DNA of 54,558 nt from an uncultured Parabacteroides sp. Its GTDB lineage: Bacteria > Bacteroidota > Bacteroidia > Bacteroidales > Tannerellaceae. Made by a program: the position numbers and the translations under genes. Below are positions 43,683 through 52,579 of this stretch, piece after piece (position 1 is the stretch's first letter; every line of letters begins with the position of its first letter). The notes beneath the pieces are model-generated. The model did no database searches. It was not told the origin of the DNA and worked only from the letters and a program-made list of their open reading frames with translations. Location: positions 1 through 54,558 of the forward strand of contig CALUZR010000018.1 in the NCBI GenBank assembly GCA_944325335.1, written 5' to 3'.

Positions 43683-44852
43683 TCAAAATCCCAAGCGGAA
43701 GCCGAATTGCAACCCGAAGCTGAAGGGCTTTTCGCTATGATAGGTTTCAATCTCGCTTCCATTGTCGAAATAATAATCCGCACCCACTTCGGCATACGCG
43801 CTCACGAAGCGAATAATCGGATAGCTGACGCCCACACGCCCGTTCACCGAGAAGTAAGGCTCCTTCATCCGCTGCTTTTCCGTGAGCGAGACGATTGGCT
43901 CTTCCGGCGAATGGAGCTCCGTGCGCAGTTTGCCGGCCACGTTCAGCTCGACCTTTCCACCCGCCGAAGCATAGAATTGGAAACGGTTCCATTCCGCAAT
44001 CTGGTAAGTCGCGCCCAGCGGAATGCCCAGGAAATGCAGCTTCTGCTTGTTCTCGCCCCAATAAGCGCTTTCAGTCTTCCATTCCGATGCTAAGTAGGAA
44101 TAGGTCAATCCCGTTTGAAGCGACCAGCGTTTCCCTAAATAATAGCTCACCGCCACACCGAACGACACCGGCATCTTGTGGTGGATGTCTGTCTTCGACA
44201 ACTGACCGATTTGGGAAGCTGAGTTCATCACCTGCAAACTCTCGTTGGCCATCAACGAAGAACCGCGCAGCCCGAACGAGCCTACCGAACTATTGTTTCC
44301 CGCCGAAAGGCTTCCCGCGCCCATGCCAAAGCCCCACTTGCGAGGTTTCGCTTGCGGAACCTCTTGCAGTCGTGCCTCAACCGGACGAACCGACGCGGGC
44401 ATTTCCGTATCCCAAACCGGTGCCGCCGTTTCCATGCGGGGCAAAGCTGCGGCCAGAAGTTCCGCATTCCTCCCCACTTGCACCCTCGCTGGCTCCACTT
44501 TCGGTTCAGCCCAAAGACGCTGTGTGCGGACAGGTTGCGTCGCCTCTACCTGCGCCAATAATTTTTCCGGTAGTGTTGCGGGATATGCATCGTTGTGAAC
44601 CGGTTCCGTTTCAGGCGTAATCGCTTCCAAATAGGCCGATGATTCTTCCCGTTCAGAAGCGAAATAGACGCCACCCGCCAATGTCAATAACAACGCCGCC
44701 ACCGCCGCCCACGCATACCACGTGCGCCACCACGAAACAGCAGGACGAGACAAGCGTGCCTCTATCGCCTCCCATTCCGGAGCGACCTCTTCCTCCCGTT
44801 CGTATAACTTCGAGCGGAATACGTCATCCCAATTGTCTCTTTCCTGCTTCAT
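43683..44852 (-). CDS. Anti-sigma-like membrane protein fused to an outer-membrane beta-barrel
   Basis: The N-terminus is a short charged cytoplasmic region (RDNWDDVFRSKLYEREEEVAPEW), followed by one membrane helix at about 43-62 (WYAWAAVAALLLTLAGGVYF), a Pro/Glu-rich linker of about 120 residues, and a C-terminal region (about 185-389) of alternating aromatic beta-strands ending in FSFGLQFGFRLGF, typical of outer-membrane barrels. Its start overlaps the stop of the ECF sigma gene (TAATG). The position and N-terminus fit an anti-sigma factor; the barrel suggests one protein linking both membranes. Such fusions occur in Bacteroidetes but are little studied. Confidence 0.75.
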   Translation of the reverse strand: MKQERDNWDDVFRSKLYEREEEVAPEWEAIEARLSRPAVSWWRTWYAWAAVAALLLTLAGGVYFASEREESSAYLEAITPETEPVHNDAYPATLPEKLLAQVEATQPVRTQRLWAEPKVEPARVQVGRNAELLAAALPRMETAAPVWDTEMPASVRPVEARLQEVPQAKPRKWGFGMGAGSLSAGNNSSVGSFGLRGSSLMANESLQVMNSASQIGQLSKTDIHHKMPVSFGVAVSYYLGKRWSLQTGLTYSYLASEWKTESAYWGENKQKLHFLGIPLGATYQIAEWNRFQFYASAGGKVELNVAGKLRTELHSPEEPIVSLTEKQRMKEPYFSVNGRVGVSYPIIRFVSAYAEVGADYYFDNGSEIETYHSEKPFSFGLQFGFRLGF

Positions 44853-45382
44853 TATTTATATAGTTCTTTTATTTGTTTCTGCAATAATTGCCTCGCCCGC
44901 GTATATTGCGAACGCGACGTACTCTCTGTGATGCCCAGCGCCTCGCTGATTTCCCGGTGCGAATAGCCTTCGATCGCAAACATATTGAAGACCGTCCGGA
45001 AACCCGGAGGCAAATCGCGTATCAACTGCATCAGCTCGTCTGCCGAAAGCTTCGAAACCGCCGAGGCGTCTGGTTGGACCAGCTCCGCCGTGTTGTCCAA
45101 ATCAGTCGATTCACGCAACACGTCCGCCTTCCGCAGATATTCCAACGCACCGTTCACGAATATCTTCCGCATCCATCCTTCGAACGAACCGGTACCCGTA
45201 TAGGTGTGAATGCTCGTAAACACCCGGACGAACCCGTCTTGCGTCAGGTCGCGGGCCGTCTCCTTGTCGTTGACATACCGCAGGCACACCGCCCCCATTT
45301 TCCGGGCGTACTTCTCGTACAATTCCCGTTGTGCCAACCGGTTCCCCTGCTTGCAACCCGCTATCAGTTGTTGTTCGTCCAT
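44852..45382 (-). CDS. ECF-type sigma-70 family factor
   Basis: A 176-residue extracytoplasmic-function sigma factor. Region 2 is at about 20-90 (YEKYARKMGAVCLRYVND, ARDLTQDGFVRVFTSI, GSFEGWMRKIFVNGALEYLR) and region 4 at about 115-170 (ELMQLIRDLPPGFRTVFNMF, IEGYSHREISEALGITEST). It overlaps the membrane/barrel gene by one base, a sign of a paired sigma/regulator unit. Two lipoprotein genes follow. The regulon and signal are unknown. Confidence 0.93.
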   Translation of the reverse strand: MDEQQLIAGCKQGNRLAQRELYEKYARKMGAVCLRYVNDKETARDLTQDGFVRVFTSIHTYTGTGSFEGWMRKIFVNGALEYLRKADVLRESTDLDNTAELVQPDASAVSKLSADELMQLIRDLPPGFRTVFNMFAIEGYSHREISEALGITESTSRSQYTRARQLLQKQIKELYK

Positions 45383-45497
45383 CTTCGCCTATTCCGCACC
45401 GCCCCCATCGCTGGAAACATTCACTTTTTATACGATGTATTTACTTTTCCAAACGCTGCATAACGCCACTAAAAAAGCAACGTTCCTTTTGCGGGTG

Positions 45498-45528
45498 CAA
45501 AGATAAATACATTTTGCATGTCTACAAT
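45498..45528 (-). promoter_or_regulatory. Promoter of the ECF sigma gene
   Basis: Minus-strand TATCTTTG (45498-45505) with ATTG (45525-45528) 19 bases upstream. It gives a leader of about 110 nt before the start at 45382. Confidence 0.4.
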
Positions 45529-45554
45529 CAAATAAGGCGGCATCCACATAAACA

Positions 45555-45590
45555 AAAATGCAGAAATCTGCCATAAATCCATTTTGGCAA
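45555..45590 (-). terminator. Possible terminator after the recombinase gene
   Basis: On the minus strand GCAGATTTCTGC (45560-45571) forms a short stem followed by ATTTTTG, and an outer TGCCA/TGGCA pairing is possible (45569-45588). It is 30 bases past the stop codon. Confidence 0.35.
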
Positions 45591-45604
45591 CCAATCATTC
45601 TTTT

Positions 45605-46210
45605 TCATTCCGTCAAGAACTGCTTAATAAAGCGCCCAAGCGTATTCCTATCCACCTTGCAAATCTTGGCAATCTTGCGCTTCGACACATTGGCTTTCAA
45701 TAGTTCGCCTATAAGGTTTTCTTTTCCGAACAGTTTGTATTTGTCTGGCGAATTCTTCCGTCCCTTCGGTCGCCCTAAAGTGGTCCCTTCTGCTTTCTTC
45801 CGGGCCAATGCCTCTTTTGTCCGTTGGCTGATGAGATTGCGTTCTATCTCGGCAGACAGGCCGAAAGCGAAGGCAAGCACTTTGCTCTGAATATCTTCTC
45901 CCAACCGGTAATTATCTTTTATAGTCCATACGCGGCATTCTTTAGTCATGCAAATATGCAATATTTCCATAATCATAAAAAGGTTGCGGCCCAAACGAGA
46001 CAATTCGGCACAGATAATAAGGTCATCCTTTTGTACACGTTTCAACAATTTACCCAACTCTCGTTTATTGTATGCTTTTGTTCCGCTGATGGTTTCCTCA
46101 ATCCATCCGTTAATTACCAATTTATTCCGCTTACAGAAATTGTTTATCTCGAAACGTTGGTTTTCTACGGTCTGTTTGTCGCTGCTTACCCTGATATATC
46201 CGTAAATCAT
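45605..46210 (-). CDS. Mpi-type serine recombinase (DNA invertase family)
   Basis: A small serine recombinase of the resolvase/invertase family. The catalytic domain begins MIYGYIRVSSDKQTVENQRF with the nucleophile at about Ser9, the active-site arginines in ELSRLGRNLFMIMEIL, and AFAFGLSAEIERNLISQRT at the E-helix. The C-terminal helix-turn-helix is VSKRKIAKICKVDRNTLGRF. It closely resembles the Bacteroides Mpi invertases that flip capsule and other promoters. The frame is open to 46231, but MIYGYIR is the family start (46210). An intrinsic terminator lies immediately upstream. No target repeats were recognised in the window. Confidence 0.88.
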   Translation of the reverse strand: MIYGYIRVSSDKQTVENQRFEINNFCKRNKLVINGWIEETISGTKAYNKRELGKLLKRVQKDDLIICAELSRLGRNLFMIMEILHICMTKECRVWTIKDNYRLGEDIQSKVLAFAFGLSAEIERNLISQRTKEALARKKAEGTTLGRPKGRKNSPDKYKLFGKENLIGELLKANVSKRKIAKICKVDRNTLGRFIKQFLTE

Positions 46211-46215
46211 AACAC

Positions 46216-46252
46216 AAAAAAATCCGTGCAACCCTTTCGAGCTACACGGATT
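46216..46252 (-). terminator. Terminator hairpin directly before the recombinase start
   Basis: On the minus strand AATCCGTGTAGCTC pairs through GAAA with GGGTTGCACGGATT (46221-46252, including G-U pairs), a 14-bp stem closed by a GNRA tetraloop, followed by a U-run (46216-46220). The ATG at 46210 comes about five bases later. This is a complete intrinsic terminator with no space for a promoter after it. Confidence 0.7.
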
Positions 46253-46325
46253 CTCTCTTGATTATCTCAATATGCGAATTATTTCACTTCCTCAAACATA
46301 ATACATATTGATTATAAGTGATTTA

Positions 46326-46333
46326 CAAATATA
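46326..46333 (-). promoter_or_regulatory. Possible -7 box of the recombinase gene
   Basis: Minus-strand TATATTTG. Transcription from here would read about 100 nt of leader and then the terminator hairpin before the recombinase gene. Confidence 0.35.
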
Positions 46334-46582
46334 TGGTACAAATATGGAATATTTTAATGGGTGTGCATTGAATGGGTAAGCATAGAAAGCATAAAAAGAA
46401 CCTTCAACTTGCCGGAAAGAAAGATTTATGTTTATTTAACTATTCATATTTTGCCCGATTTTATTTAGCACTTGTTAGCCGTTTTTGCAGATGGTATGCA
46501 GATGTTAGCCAAAACACCACAAAATGAGATTGTTGCTATCCTTACACCTATTTTTGACTTTCGTTTTTTACGGAAATACGTT

Positions 46583-46590
46583 ATACCTTT
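46583..46590 (+). promoter_or_regulatory. -7 box of the 250-aa gene
   Basis: TACCTTTG, exact -7 consensus, 27 bases before the ATG at 46618; TTTTGAC lies about 26 bases further up. The rest of the 386-base gap 46232-46617 shows no gene. Confidence 0.4.
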
Positions 46591-46617
46591 GCAAAACAAC
46601 CATAGATAAAAATAGTT

Positions 46618-47370
46618 ATGAAGCTAAGACAACATATATTCCAATCACTGACAATCGAAGTGGCAACGGTGCTTCTGGCATCCACAATATCATTTCCTGT
46701 AAGTGATGCTTTGGGTGTACAGTTAAGCATTCTCCCTTTTGTCATGGTAGCTTGTTATGTTGCTCTAAAACTCATTTACCATTTATGTCTCTCTCTGTCG
46801 GTACATATAATATCCCTTGCTTCTTTATTCCACCACAAGCCTACGCAATCTGACCGACAAACCAAAGATGATTGCACTTTTGCAACTGCTATATCTACGG
46901 TTGGCAATGACAATATTCAAATGAAACGGATGGAGTTGTTCCATTATGAATACCAACATGAGCAGCGACAATACCTACAACAAAAAGAAAGGGAAGAAGA
47001 TGAAAAGCTGCAAGCTGTATTACAATATACCCGAAACACATTCAGGCAATTTGACTTTAACGAAGAAGAAATCTTCCAAATCTGCGAATGTGTCCGATAC
47101 TTTGTTACCAATCGGCAAGCTCTTAGTGTAAACATCCACATCAAACGGCGTACAACCGTTACACAAATCTCTCTAAAGAACTTCGCTTGGAACATTGCTT
47201 TCCAATATAACATCAGCCGGGATGTCACGGCACAATTTGTTATGCAGACATTCCATGAATGGTTTGTCAATTCCACCATTGATACCATCAGAAAGAATTT
47301 GCGCACGACAACAGGAAAGCATAAGATTAAAATAGATGAACACATCGTCTTTATTACCCATCACACATAG
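46618..47370 (+). CDS. Membrane protein of unknown function, probably mobile-element derived
   Basis: A 250-residue protein. Two hydrophobic segments lie at about 12-75, a Gln/Glu-rich coiled region at about 110-135, and a soluble C-terminal domain at about 140-245 (EEIFQICECVRYFVTN, ISLKNFAWNIAFQYNISRDV, TIRKNLRTTTGKHKIKIDEH). I do not know a named family. The C-terminal domain resembles proteins I associate with Bacteroidales mobilizable elements, but this is from memory of the pattern. It stands between the recombinase and the restriction operon, with its own promoter and a terminator-like hairpin after it. Confidence 0.6.
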   Translation: MKLRQHIFQSLTIEVATVLLASTISFPVSDALGVQLSILPFVMVACYVALKLIYHLCLSLSVHIISLASLFHHKPTQSDRQTKDDCTFATAISTVGNDNIQMKRMELFHYEYQHEQRQYLQQKEREEDEKLQAVLQYTRNTFRQFDFNEEEIFQICECVRYFVTNRQALSVNIHIKRRTTVTQISLKNFAWNIAFQYNISRDVTAQFVMQTFHEWFVNSTIDTIRKNLRTTTGKHKIKIDEHIVFITHHT

Positions 47371-47386
47371 TTTGCTGCATAGGCAA

Positions 47387-47406
47387 GGGGGCCATTTATC
47401 GCCCCC
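47387..47406. terminator. G/C hairpin after the 250-aa gene
   Basis: GGGGGC (47387-47392) and GCCCCC (47401-47406) pair around CATTTATC, just after the stop at 47370. No U-tract, but the stem is strong. Confidence 0.45.
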
Positions 47407-47464
47407 CAACTTTAGACGTTTAATCCCCCAACTATCCACATATTCCCAAGAAATTGATTATGAA

Positions 47465-47497
47465 TTGTGGCCTGTTCAAAGAAAATCATTAAATTTG
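47465..47497 (+). promoter_or_regulatory. Promoter of the restriction-modification operon
   Basis: TTG at 47465-47467 and TAAATTTG at 47490-47497 with 22 bases between, 26 bases before the XRE gene start. Confidence 0.4.
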
Positions 47498-47523
47498 CAT
47501 CCAAAGCAATAAATTGAAATACA

Positions 47524-47721
47524 GTGGAAGATTTGAACCAGTTAAAATTGGTGTTAGTAAAGAAGAAAAGAACCAACAAATGGTTGGCTGAACAGTTGGG
47601 TGTTAACCAAACGACTGTTTCCAAGTGGTGTACTAATACTACACAGCCTGATTTGGCAACACTGAAACGTATATCGGAATTGCTGGAGGTTAGTGTGAGC
47701 GAGATTATCAACTTTGAATAA
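47524..47721 (+). CDS. XRE-type helix-turn-helix regulator
   Basis: A 65-residue protein that is almost only a Cro/C1-type helix-turn-helix: NKWLAEQLGVNQTTVSKWCT and PDLATLKRISELLEVSVSEI. The start is a GTG at 47524; no ATG fits the domain. It lies 11 bases before hsdR and is the first gene of the operon, so it is a likely controller of restriction-modification expression. Small XRE proteins commonly do this in R-M systems. Confidence 0.88.
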   Translation: MEDLNQLKLVLVKKKRTNKWLAEQLGVNQTTVSKWCTNTTQPDLATLKRISELLEVSVSEIINFE

Positions 47722-47732
47722 GATGTACGATT

Positions 47733-50700
47733 ATGGGCAATAACAAATTTAATGAGAATACCAGAGTACAAGTTCCAGCAGCACTCCATCTGTGCAAGTT
47801 GGGATATACTTATTTGGATAACATCTGTGCCTATGACACAAAGACAAACATCTTGATTGACGTTTTCTTGAATGCAGTAAAACGCCTTAACCCCGGATTG
47901 TCAGGCTCGGAGGCATCACTATTGTATGCCAAAATAGTGAATATTGCCAATAACGATGATTTGGGACGTGAGTTTTACCAATTGCTTTCAGCAAATAGCG
48001 GCACGAAACTTATTGATTTTGAAAATCCCGAAAACAACGATTGGCATGTAACTACGGAATTTACTTGTGAGAATGAAGACACCGAAGATGAGTTTCGTCC
48101 AGACATTACTTGTTTTGTAAATGGTCTTCCACTTGCATTCATTGAAGTCAAGAAGCCGAACAACCGTGAAGGTATTTTGGCGGAAAGGGAGCGTATCAAC
48201 AAGCGAATGAGTAAGTCATGCTTCCGCCGCTTCTTTAACATCACCCAACTGATGATTTTCTCCAACAACCAAGAATATGACACTGATAGCCGTGTACCTA
48301 TACAAGGGGCGTTTTATTGCTGCACGGCTAAAGAAAAGGCTTTTTTCAATGTGTTCCGTGAGGAGGACAAACGGTATGTACCAGATTATCCTTATAAGGA
48401 TATCACTGATAAAATAGAGAACAGGGTATTGAAGCACCGCAATTGCGTGGTCATTAAAAACTTGCAAGAATACCAGACTAATAAAGCTGTAACCACGCCG
48501 ACAAACCGCATCATTACTTCCATGTTAAGCAAGGAGAGATTTTTATTCTTGCTACGTTATGGGTTCGCATACGTGGAACGCAAAATCGAATTGGATGACG
48601 GCACACAGGGTACTCAATTGCAAAAGCATGTGATGCGCTATCAGCAGTTATTCGCTTCGTATGCCATCCGCAACGCTTTATCAAAAGGTGTGAAAAACGG
48701 TATCATTTGGCATACGCAAGGTAGCGGAAAGACTGCACTCGCCTATTACAGCGTGAAAAGTCTAACTGACTATTTTGCACAGCGTAATGTGGTGGCAAAG
48801 TTCTATTTCATAGTTGACCGTATCGACTTGATGGAACAAGCTACGGATGAATTTGCCGCCCGTGGGCTTGTAGTCCACAACGCCAAGAGCCGCAAGGAAC
48901 TGATGGATGACATAGCAAATCGGGAAGTAACAGGCAATGATGAGGGAAAGCCTGAAATCATGGTGGTCAATATCCAAAAGTTCAAAGAGGACAAAACTAA
49001 GGTAATGGTTGATGATAGTTACAGCACCAATCTACAGCGTATCTTCTTCGTTGATGAAGCGCACCGAGGGTATAACCCACAAGGCAGCTTTTTGGCAAAC
49101 CTTTTGGAAGCAGACCAAAGCGCAGTCAAAATTGCATTGACAGGGACACCATTGCTAAAAGAAGAGCGTGAATCGTGGCGCGTGTTTGGCGACTATATCC
49201 ACACTTACTATTACGACAAGTCCATTGCCGATGGTTACACATGCAAACTGATGCGCGAACCTGTCGAAACAATTTACAAAGAGAGAATTGAAAATATCCT
49301 TGATAAATTGGCTGGCGACGTAGAAGTCAAGAAGTCGGACATTGACCGTAACCTAATTATGGAGCATGAAAGCTATCTGAATGCTTTGTTGGACTATATC
49401 ATATCTGACTTCCGCCGCTTCCGAAAAGAACAAAATGATGAAACAGTGGGCGCAATGATAGTATGTCGAACAAACCCACAAGCAAGAGAACTATATCGTC
49501 TTTGGCAGGAACGCTTCAACATTGCAAGTAAGGTTAGCCAACACCAAGAGCAACAAATGTATATGGCGGCAGAACCGATGCTCCAATATGGGAACTACAA
49601 ACCACTTACCGCATCGCTCATACTGCATGACGAGGGCGACAAACTGGAACGCAAGGAGTATATTGAAGGTTTCAAAAAACAGCAAGAGATTGATGCTCTC
49701 ATTGTCAATAAGATGCTTCTTACTGGCTTTGACGCGCCACGTTTGAAGAAATTATATTTGGGTCGTTCACTCGATGGCCATGATTTGCTGCAAGCCCTAA
49801 CAAGGGTAAACCGACCTTATCATGATTTTAAGTATGGATATGTGGTTGACTTTGTAGACATCAAAGAAAACTTTGATGCAACCAATGACCGTTATCTGCG
49901 AGAACTTAACCGCACTTCGGATGAATCAGATAATCCGCATACCGAAAATATAGCCAATGATATATTGGTCAGCAAGGAAGATGTAGAGGCCAAGATAAAA
50001 GAAATAAAGAGTGTGCTTTTCAATTTTACTATTGACAATGTGGAGGAGTTCCGCAAGCAAATAGACGAAATTGAAAATAAGGACAGTCTGTATGAGTTGC
50101 GCAACACGCTCGCCGATGCCAAAGCCATCATCAATCAAGTACGTTCTTTTGGTGATGAAGAAACCAAAGAAAGGCTTTCCTCACTCCCTATGGAAAGAAT
50201 ACCCACTCTTATCACAGAGGTCACCCACCGCATTGAACGCATCAATCTTTTTGAAAACACAGAGCACAAGGCTGATGTTTCCGGCATTATCAATGTAGCT
50301 CTTTCGGAATTAGAATTTGAATTCAAGAAAGGAATACCCGAAGAGTTGCGGATTGTTGTCAATGACATTCGGGAACGTTGCGAGCGAGTACAAGCAGAGT
50401 TTGAAGCGAATTTTGACACCCGGGAAGAGCGGTATGTTATCCTTGCCGATGAGTTCCGTGAGTATTTCCGCAAGAAAGGATTTGTGCCGCAAAGCACCGA
50501 GGATGCCAAGGCGAGCATTCAATATATGGATGAGGTGATGAAGAAAATACGCGAAATCAACCGTCGAAACAATATCCTTAAACGCAAGTATAAGGGGGAT
50601 GAGCGTTTTGTCCGTATTCATAAGCGCATTGAGGAACAGAACCAAAAGCGTGAACGTCCCATCATATCGGCACACGAATACGAGATTGCCGAGAATTTGA

Positions 50701-50903
50701 CCAAGATGAAAGATGAAATTGACAGACGGCTGTTCCTCGACATCAACATCCTTGACAATGAGCCTGCATTTGGCCAGGATGTGTTGTCTATCATAGGCAA
50801 AGAACTGATAGCAATGAAGATACGTGCTGACATCAAAGACCGCAAGTATCTGAGCAACTTGATTACAACAGAGTATTTACAACAACGCAACTACGCTTAT
50901 TAA
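47733..50903 (+). CDS. hsdR: Type I restriction enzyme, R (motor/nuclease) subunit
   Basis: A 1056-residue HsdR. The N-terminal PD-(D/E)xK nuclease is RPDITCFVNGLPLAFIEVKK (about D124, E138, K140). The SF2 translocase follows with Walker A HTQGSGKT (about 328-335), IVDRIDLMEQ, VVNIQKF, DEAH in FFVDEAHRGYNP (about 441-444), ALTGTPL and the second RecA-like domain (MLLTGFDAPRLKKLYLGRSL, QALTRVNRP). A C-terminal helical region binds the methylase core. It cuts unmethylated DNA far from the recognition site after translocation. hsdM follows after four bases. Confidence 0.95.
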   Translation: MGNNKFNENTRVQVPAALHLCKLGYTYLDNICAYDTKTNILIDVFLNAVKRLNPGLSGSEASLLYAKIVNIANNDDLGREFYQLLSANSGTKLIDFENPENNDWHVTTEFTCENEDTEDEFRPDITCFVNGLPLAFIEVKKPNNREGILAERERINKRMSKSCFRRFFNITQLMIFSNNQEYDTDSRVPIQGAFYCCTAKEKAFFNVFREEDKRYVPDYPYKDITDKIENRVLKHRNCVVIKNLQEYQTNKAVTTPTNRIITSMLSKERFLFLLRYGFAYVERKIELDDGTQGTQLQKHVMRYQQLFASYAIRNALSKGVKNGIIWHTQGSGKTALAYYSVKSLTDYFAQRNVVAKFYFIVDRIDLMEQATDEFAARGLVVHNAKSRKELMDDIANREVTGNDEGKPEIMVVNIQKFKEDKTKVMVDDSYSTNLQRIFFVDEAHRGYNPQGSFLANLLEADQSAVKIALTGTPLLKEERESWRVFGDYIHTYYYDKSIADGYTCKLMREPVETIYKERIENILDKLAGDVEVKKSDIDRNLIMEHESYLNALLDYIISDFRRFRKEQNDETVGAMIVCRTNPQARELYRLWQERFNIASKVSQHQEQQMYMAAEPMLQYGNYKPLTASLILHDEGDKLERKEYIEGFKKQQEIDALIVNKMLLTGFDAPRLKKLYLGRSLDGHDLLQALTRVNRPYHDFKYGYVVDFVDIKENFDATNDRYLRELNRTSDESDNPHTENIANDILVSKEDVEAKIKEIKSVLFNFTIDNVEEFRKQIDEIENKDSLYELRNTLADAKAIINQVRSFGDEETKERLSSLPMERIPTLITEVTHRIERINLFENTEHKADVSGIINVALSELEFEFKKGIPEELRIVVNDIRERCERVQAEFEANFDTREERYVILADEFREYFRKKGFVPQSTEDAKASIQYMDEVMKKIREINRRNNILKRKYKGDERFVRIHKRIEEQNQKRERPIISAHEYEIAENLTKMKDEIDRRLFLDINILDNEPAFGQDVLSIIGKELIAMKIRADIKDRKYLSNLITTEYLQQRNYAY

Positions 50904-50907
50904 GTAT

Positions 50908-52572
50908 ATGGGTAATATCAACATATCAGAGGCTACAATAGCCCTTATCGATTCTCTTAAAAGCACTACCGGAGCTTTTGGTTTGGCTGGAACAGGAAGC
51001 GAGTACAAGATTGTGACCGAAATGTTCCTATATAAGTTCTTCAATGACAAGTTTGGCTATGAGGCCAAGCGCGACCCGATGTATGGGGAACGCTTATCAA
51101 AAGCCGAGAAGTGGGATGCCGAGTATGACACATTTACCGAAGAGGAAGTGGAAGATTTGTTCAGTTATCTGCCGCATTCCGTGCCACGCTTGAAACCCGA
51201 ACATACGTTGTCACATCTTTATAATTCCGCTACAAAGGGCGATTTTTCTACTTTGCTCGATGCCACATTGGTAGACATAGCCTCGCTCAATGCCGAGACA
51301 TTCTCTGTTACCACATCGGGAAAGAGTAAAGTCAATATCTTCTTCCCGTTGACAACCTACGTTACTGATACACAAAAACGTGACGAGTTTGCCAAATCGC
51401 TGATGCGCAATGTGGCTTCATTCAATTTTGAAGAAGTTTTTGATGAAAAATACGATTTCTTCTCACGCATTTTCGAGCATCTACTTAAAGGCTTCAACAA
51501 CGCAGGAGGCGGGAAATATGCCGAATATTACACGCCACGCGCCATCGCACAAGTGATGGCACGCCTGTTGGTAGGTGACAACACGGATTTGCGCGGCGTG
51601 ACCTGTTATGACCCATCGGCTGGAACAGGCACATTGCTTATGGCACTGGCACATCAAATAGGCGAAGAACGCTGCACTATTTTCTCACAGGACATTTCAG
51701 AAAAGTCTTCGGAAATGCTTCGCCTGAATCTTATTCTCAATAACTTCGCGGCCTCACTGCCCAATGTCGTGCAAGGCAATACGCTCACTGAGCCGTCGCA
51801 TAAGGAAAGTAACGGCGTGTTGCGCAAATTTGATTTCATTGTTTCCAATCCGCCGTTCAAACTTGACTTTCCAGAATACCGCGATACATTGGCATCCGAT
51901 ACCATCCGCTTTTGGGCGGGAGTACCCAATGCGGTGAAAAAGGTTGACCCGATGAAACCAAAGATGGCTATCTACACCTGCTTCATACAGCATGTACTTA
52001 ACTCCTTGAAGCCGACAGGCAAAGCCGCCATTGTCATTCCCACTGGTTTCATCACAGCCAAAAGCGGTGTGGAGAAGCGCATCTTACAGCGAGTTGTGGA
52101 CGAGCGATGGGTGTATGGCGTGGTTTCCATGCCGAGTAATGTGTTCGCTACAACTGGAACCAACGTATCGGTAATCTTCTTCGATAAGTCGGCCAATCAC
52201 GACAAGGTCATCTTGATTGACGCGAGCAAATTAGGCGAGGAGTATAAAGAGGGAAACAATCAAAAACGCCGTCTCCGTGACTTTGAGATAGACCAAATAG
52301 TCAACACATTCCAAAACAAGGAAGCTGTAGACGATTTCTCAGTGGCAGTAACCTACGATGAAATCAAAGAAAAAGGTTACAGTCTTTCAGCAGGGCAGTA
52401 TTTCGACATCAAGATTGACTATGTGGATATAACGGAGGAGGAATTTAATGCTCGGATGGATGAGTATAAACGGACGCTTACCGAACAATTTGCTGAAAGC
52501 CGTCGATTAGAAGCAGAGATAATGAGGCAACTTGACAGCTTGCAGTTCAATCAAATAACTAACGATAAATAG
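50908..52572 (+). CDS. hsdM: Type I modification methyltransferase subunit
   Basis: A 554-residue HsdM, an N6-adenine methyltransferase. The helical N-terminal domain (about 1-170) is followed by the SAM site motif DPSAGTGTLLM (about 235-245) and the catalytic NPPF (about 314-317, in FIVSNPPFKLDF). GGKYAEYYTPRAIAQVMARL is the typical linker. The C-terminal helices (ITEEEFNARMDEYKRTLTE) would pack on HsdS. It is functional only with an S subunit, which is not in this window and must follow on the right or be elsewhere. Confidence 0.95.
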   Translation: MGNINISEATIALIDSLKSTTGAFGLAGTGSEYKIVTEMFLYKFFNDKFGYEAKRDPMYGERLSKAEKWDAEYDTFTEEEVEDLFSYLPHSVPRLKPEHTLSHLYNSATKGDFSTLLDATLVDIASLNAETFSVTTSGKSKVNIFFPLTTYVTDTQKRDEFAKSLMRNVASFNFEEVFDEKYDFFSRIFEHLLKGFNNAGGGKYAEYYTPRAIAQVMARLLVGDNTDLRGVTCYDPSAGTGTLLMALAHQIGEERCTIFSQDISEKSSEMLRLNLILNNFAASLPNVVQGNTLTEPSHKESNGVLRKFDFIVSNPPFKLDFPEYRDTLASDTIRFWAGVPNAVKKVDPMKPKMAIYTCFIQHVLNSLKPTGKAAIVIPTGFITAKSGVEKRILQRVVDERWVYGVVSMPSNVFATTGTNVSVIFFDKSANHDKVILIDASKLGEEYKEGNNQKRRLRDFEIDQIVNTFQNKEAVDDFSVAVTYDEIKEKGYSLSAGQYFDIKIDYVDITEEEFNARMDEYKRTLTEQFAESRRLEAEIMRQLDSLQFNQITNDK

Positions 52573-52579
52573 CGAATTC

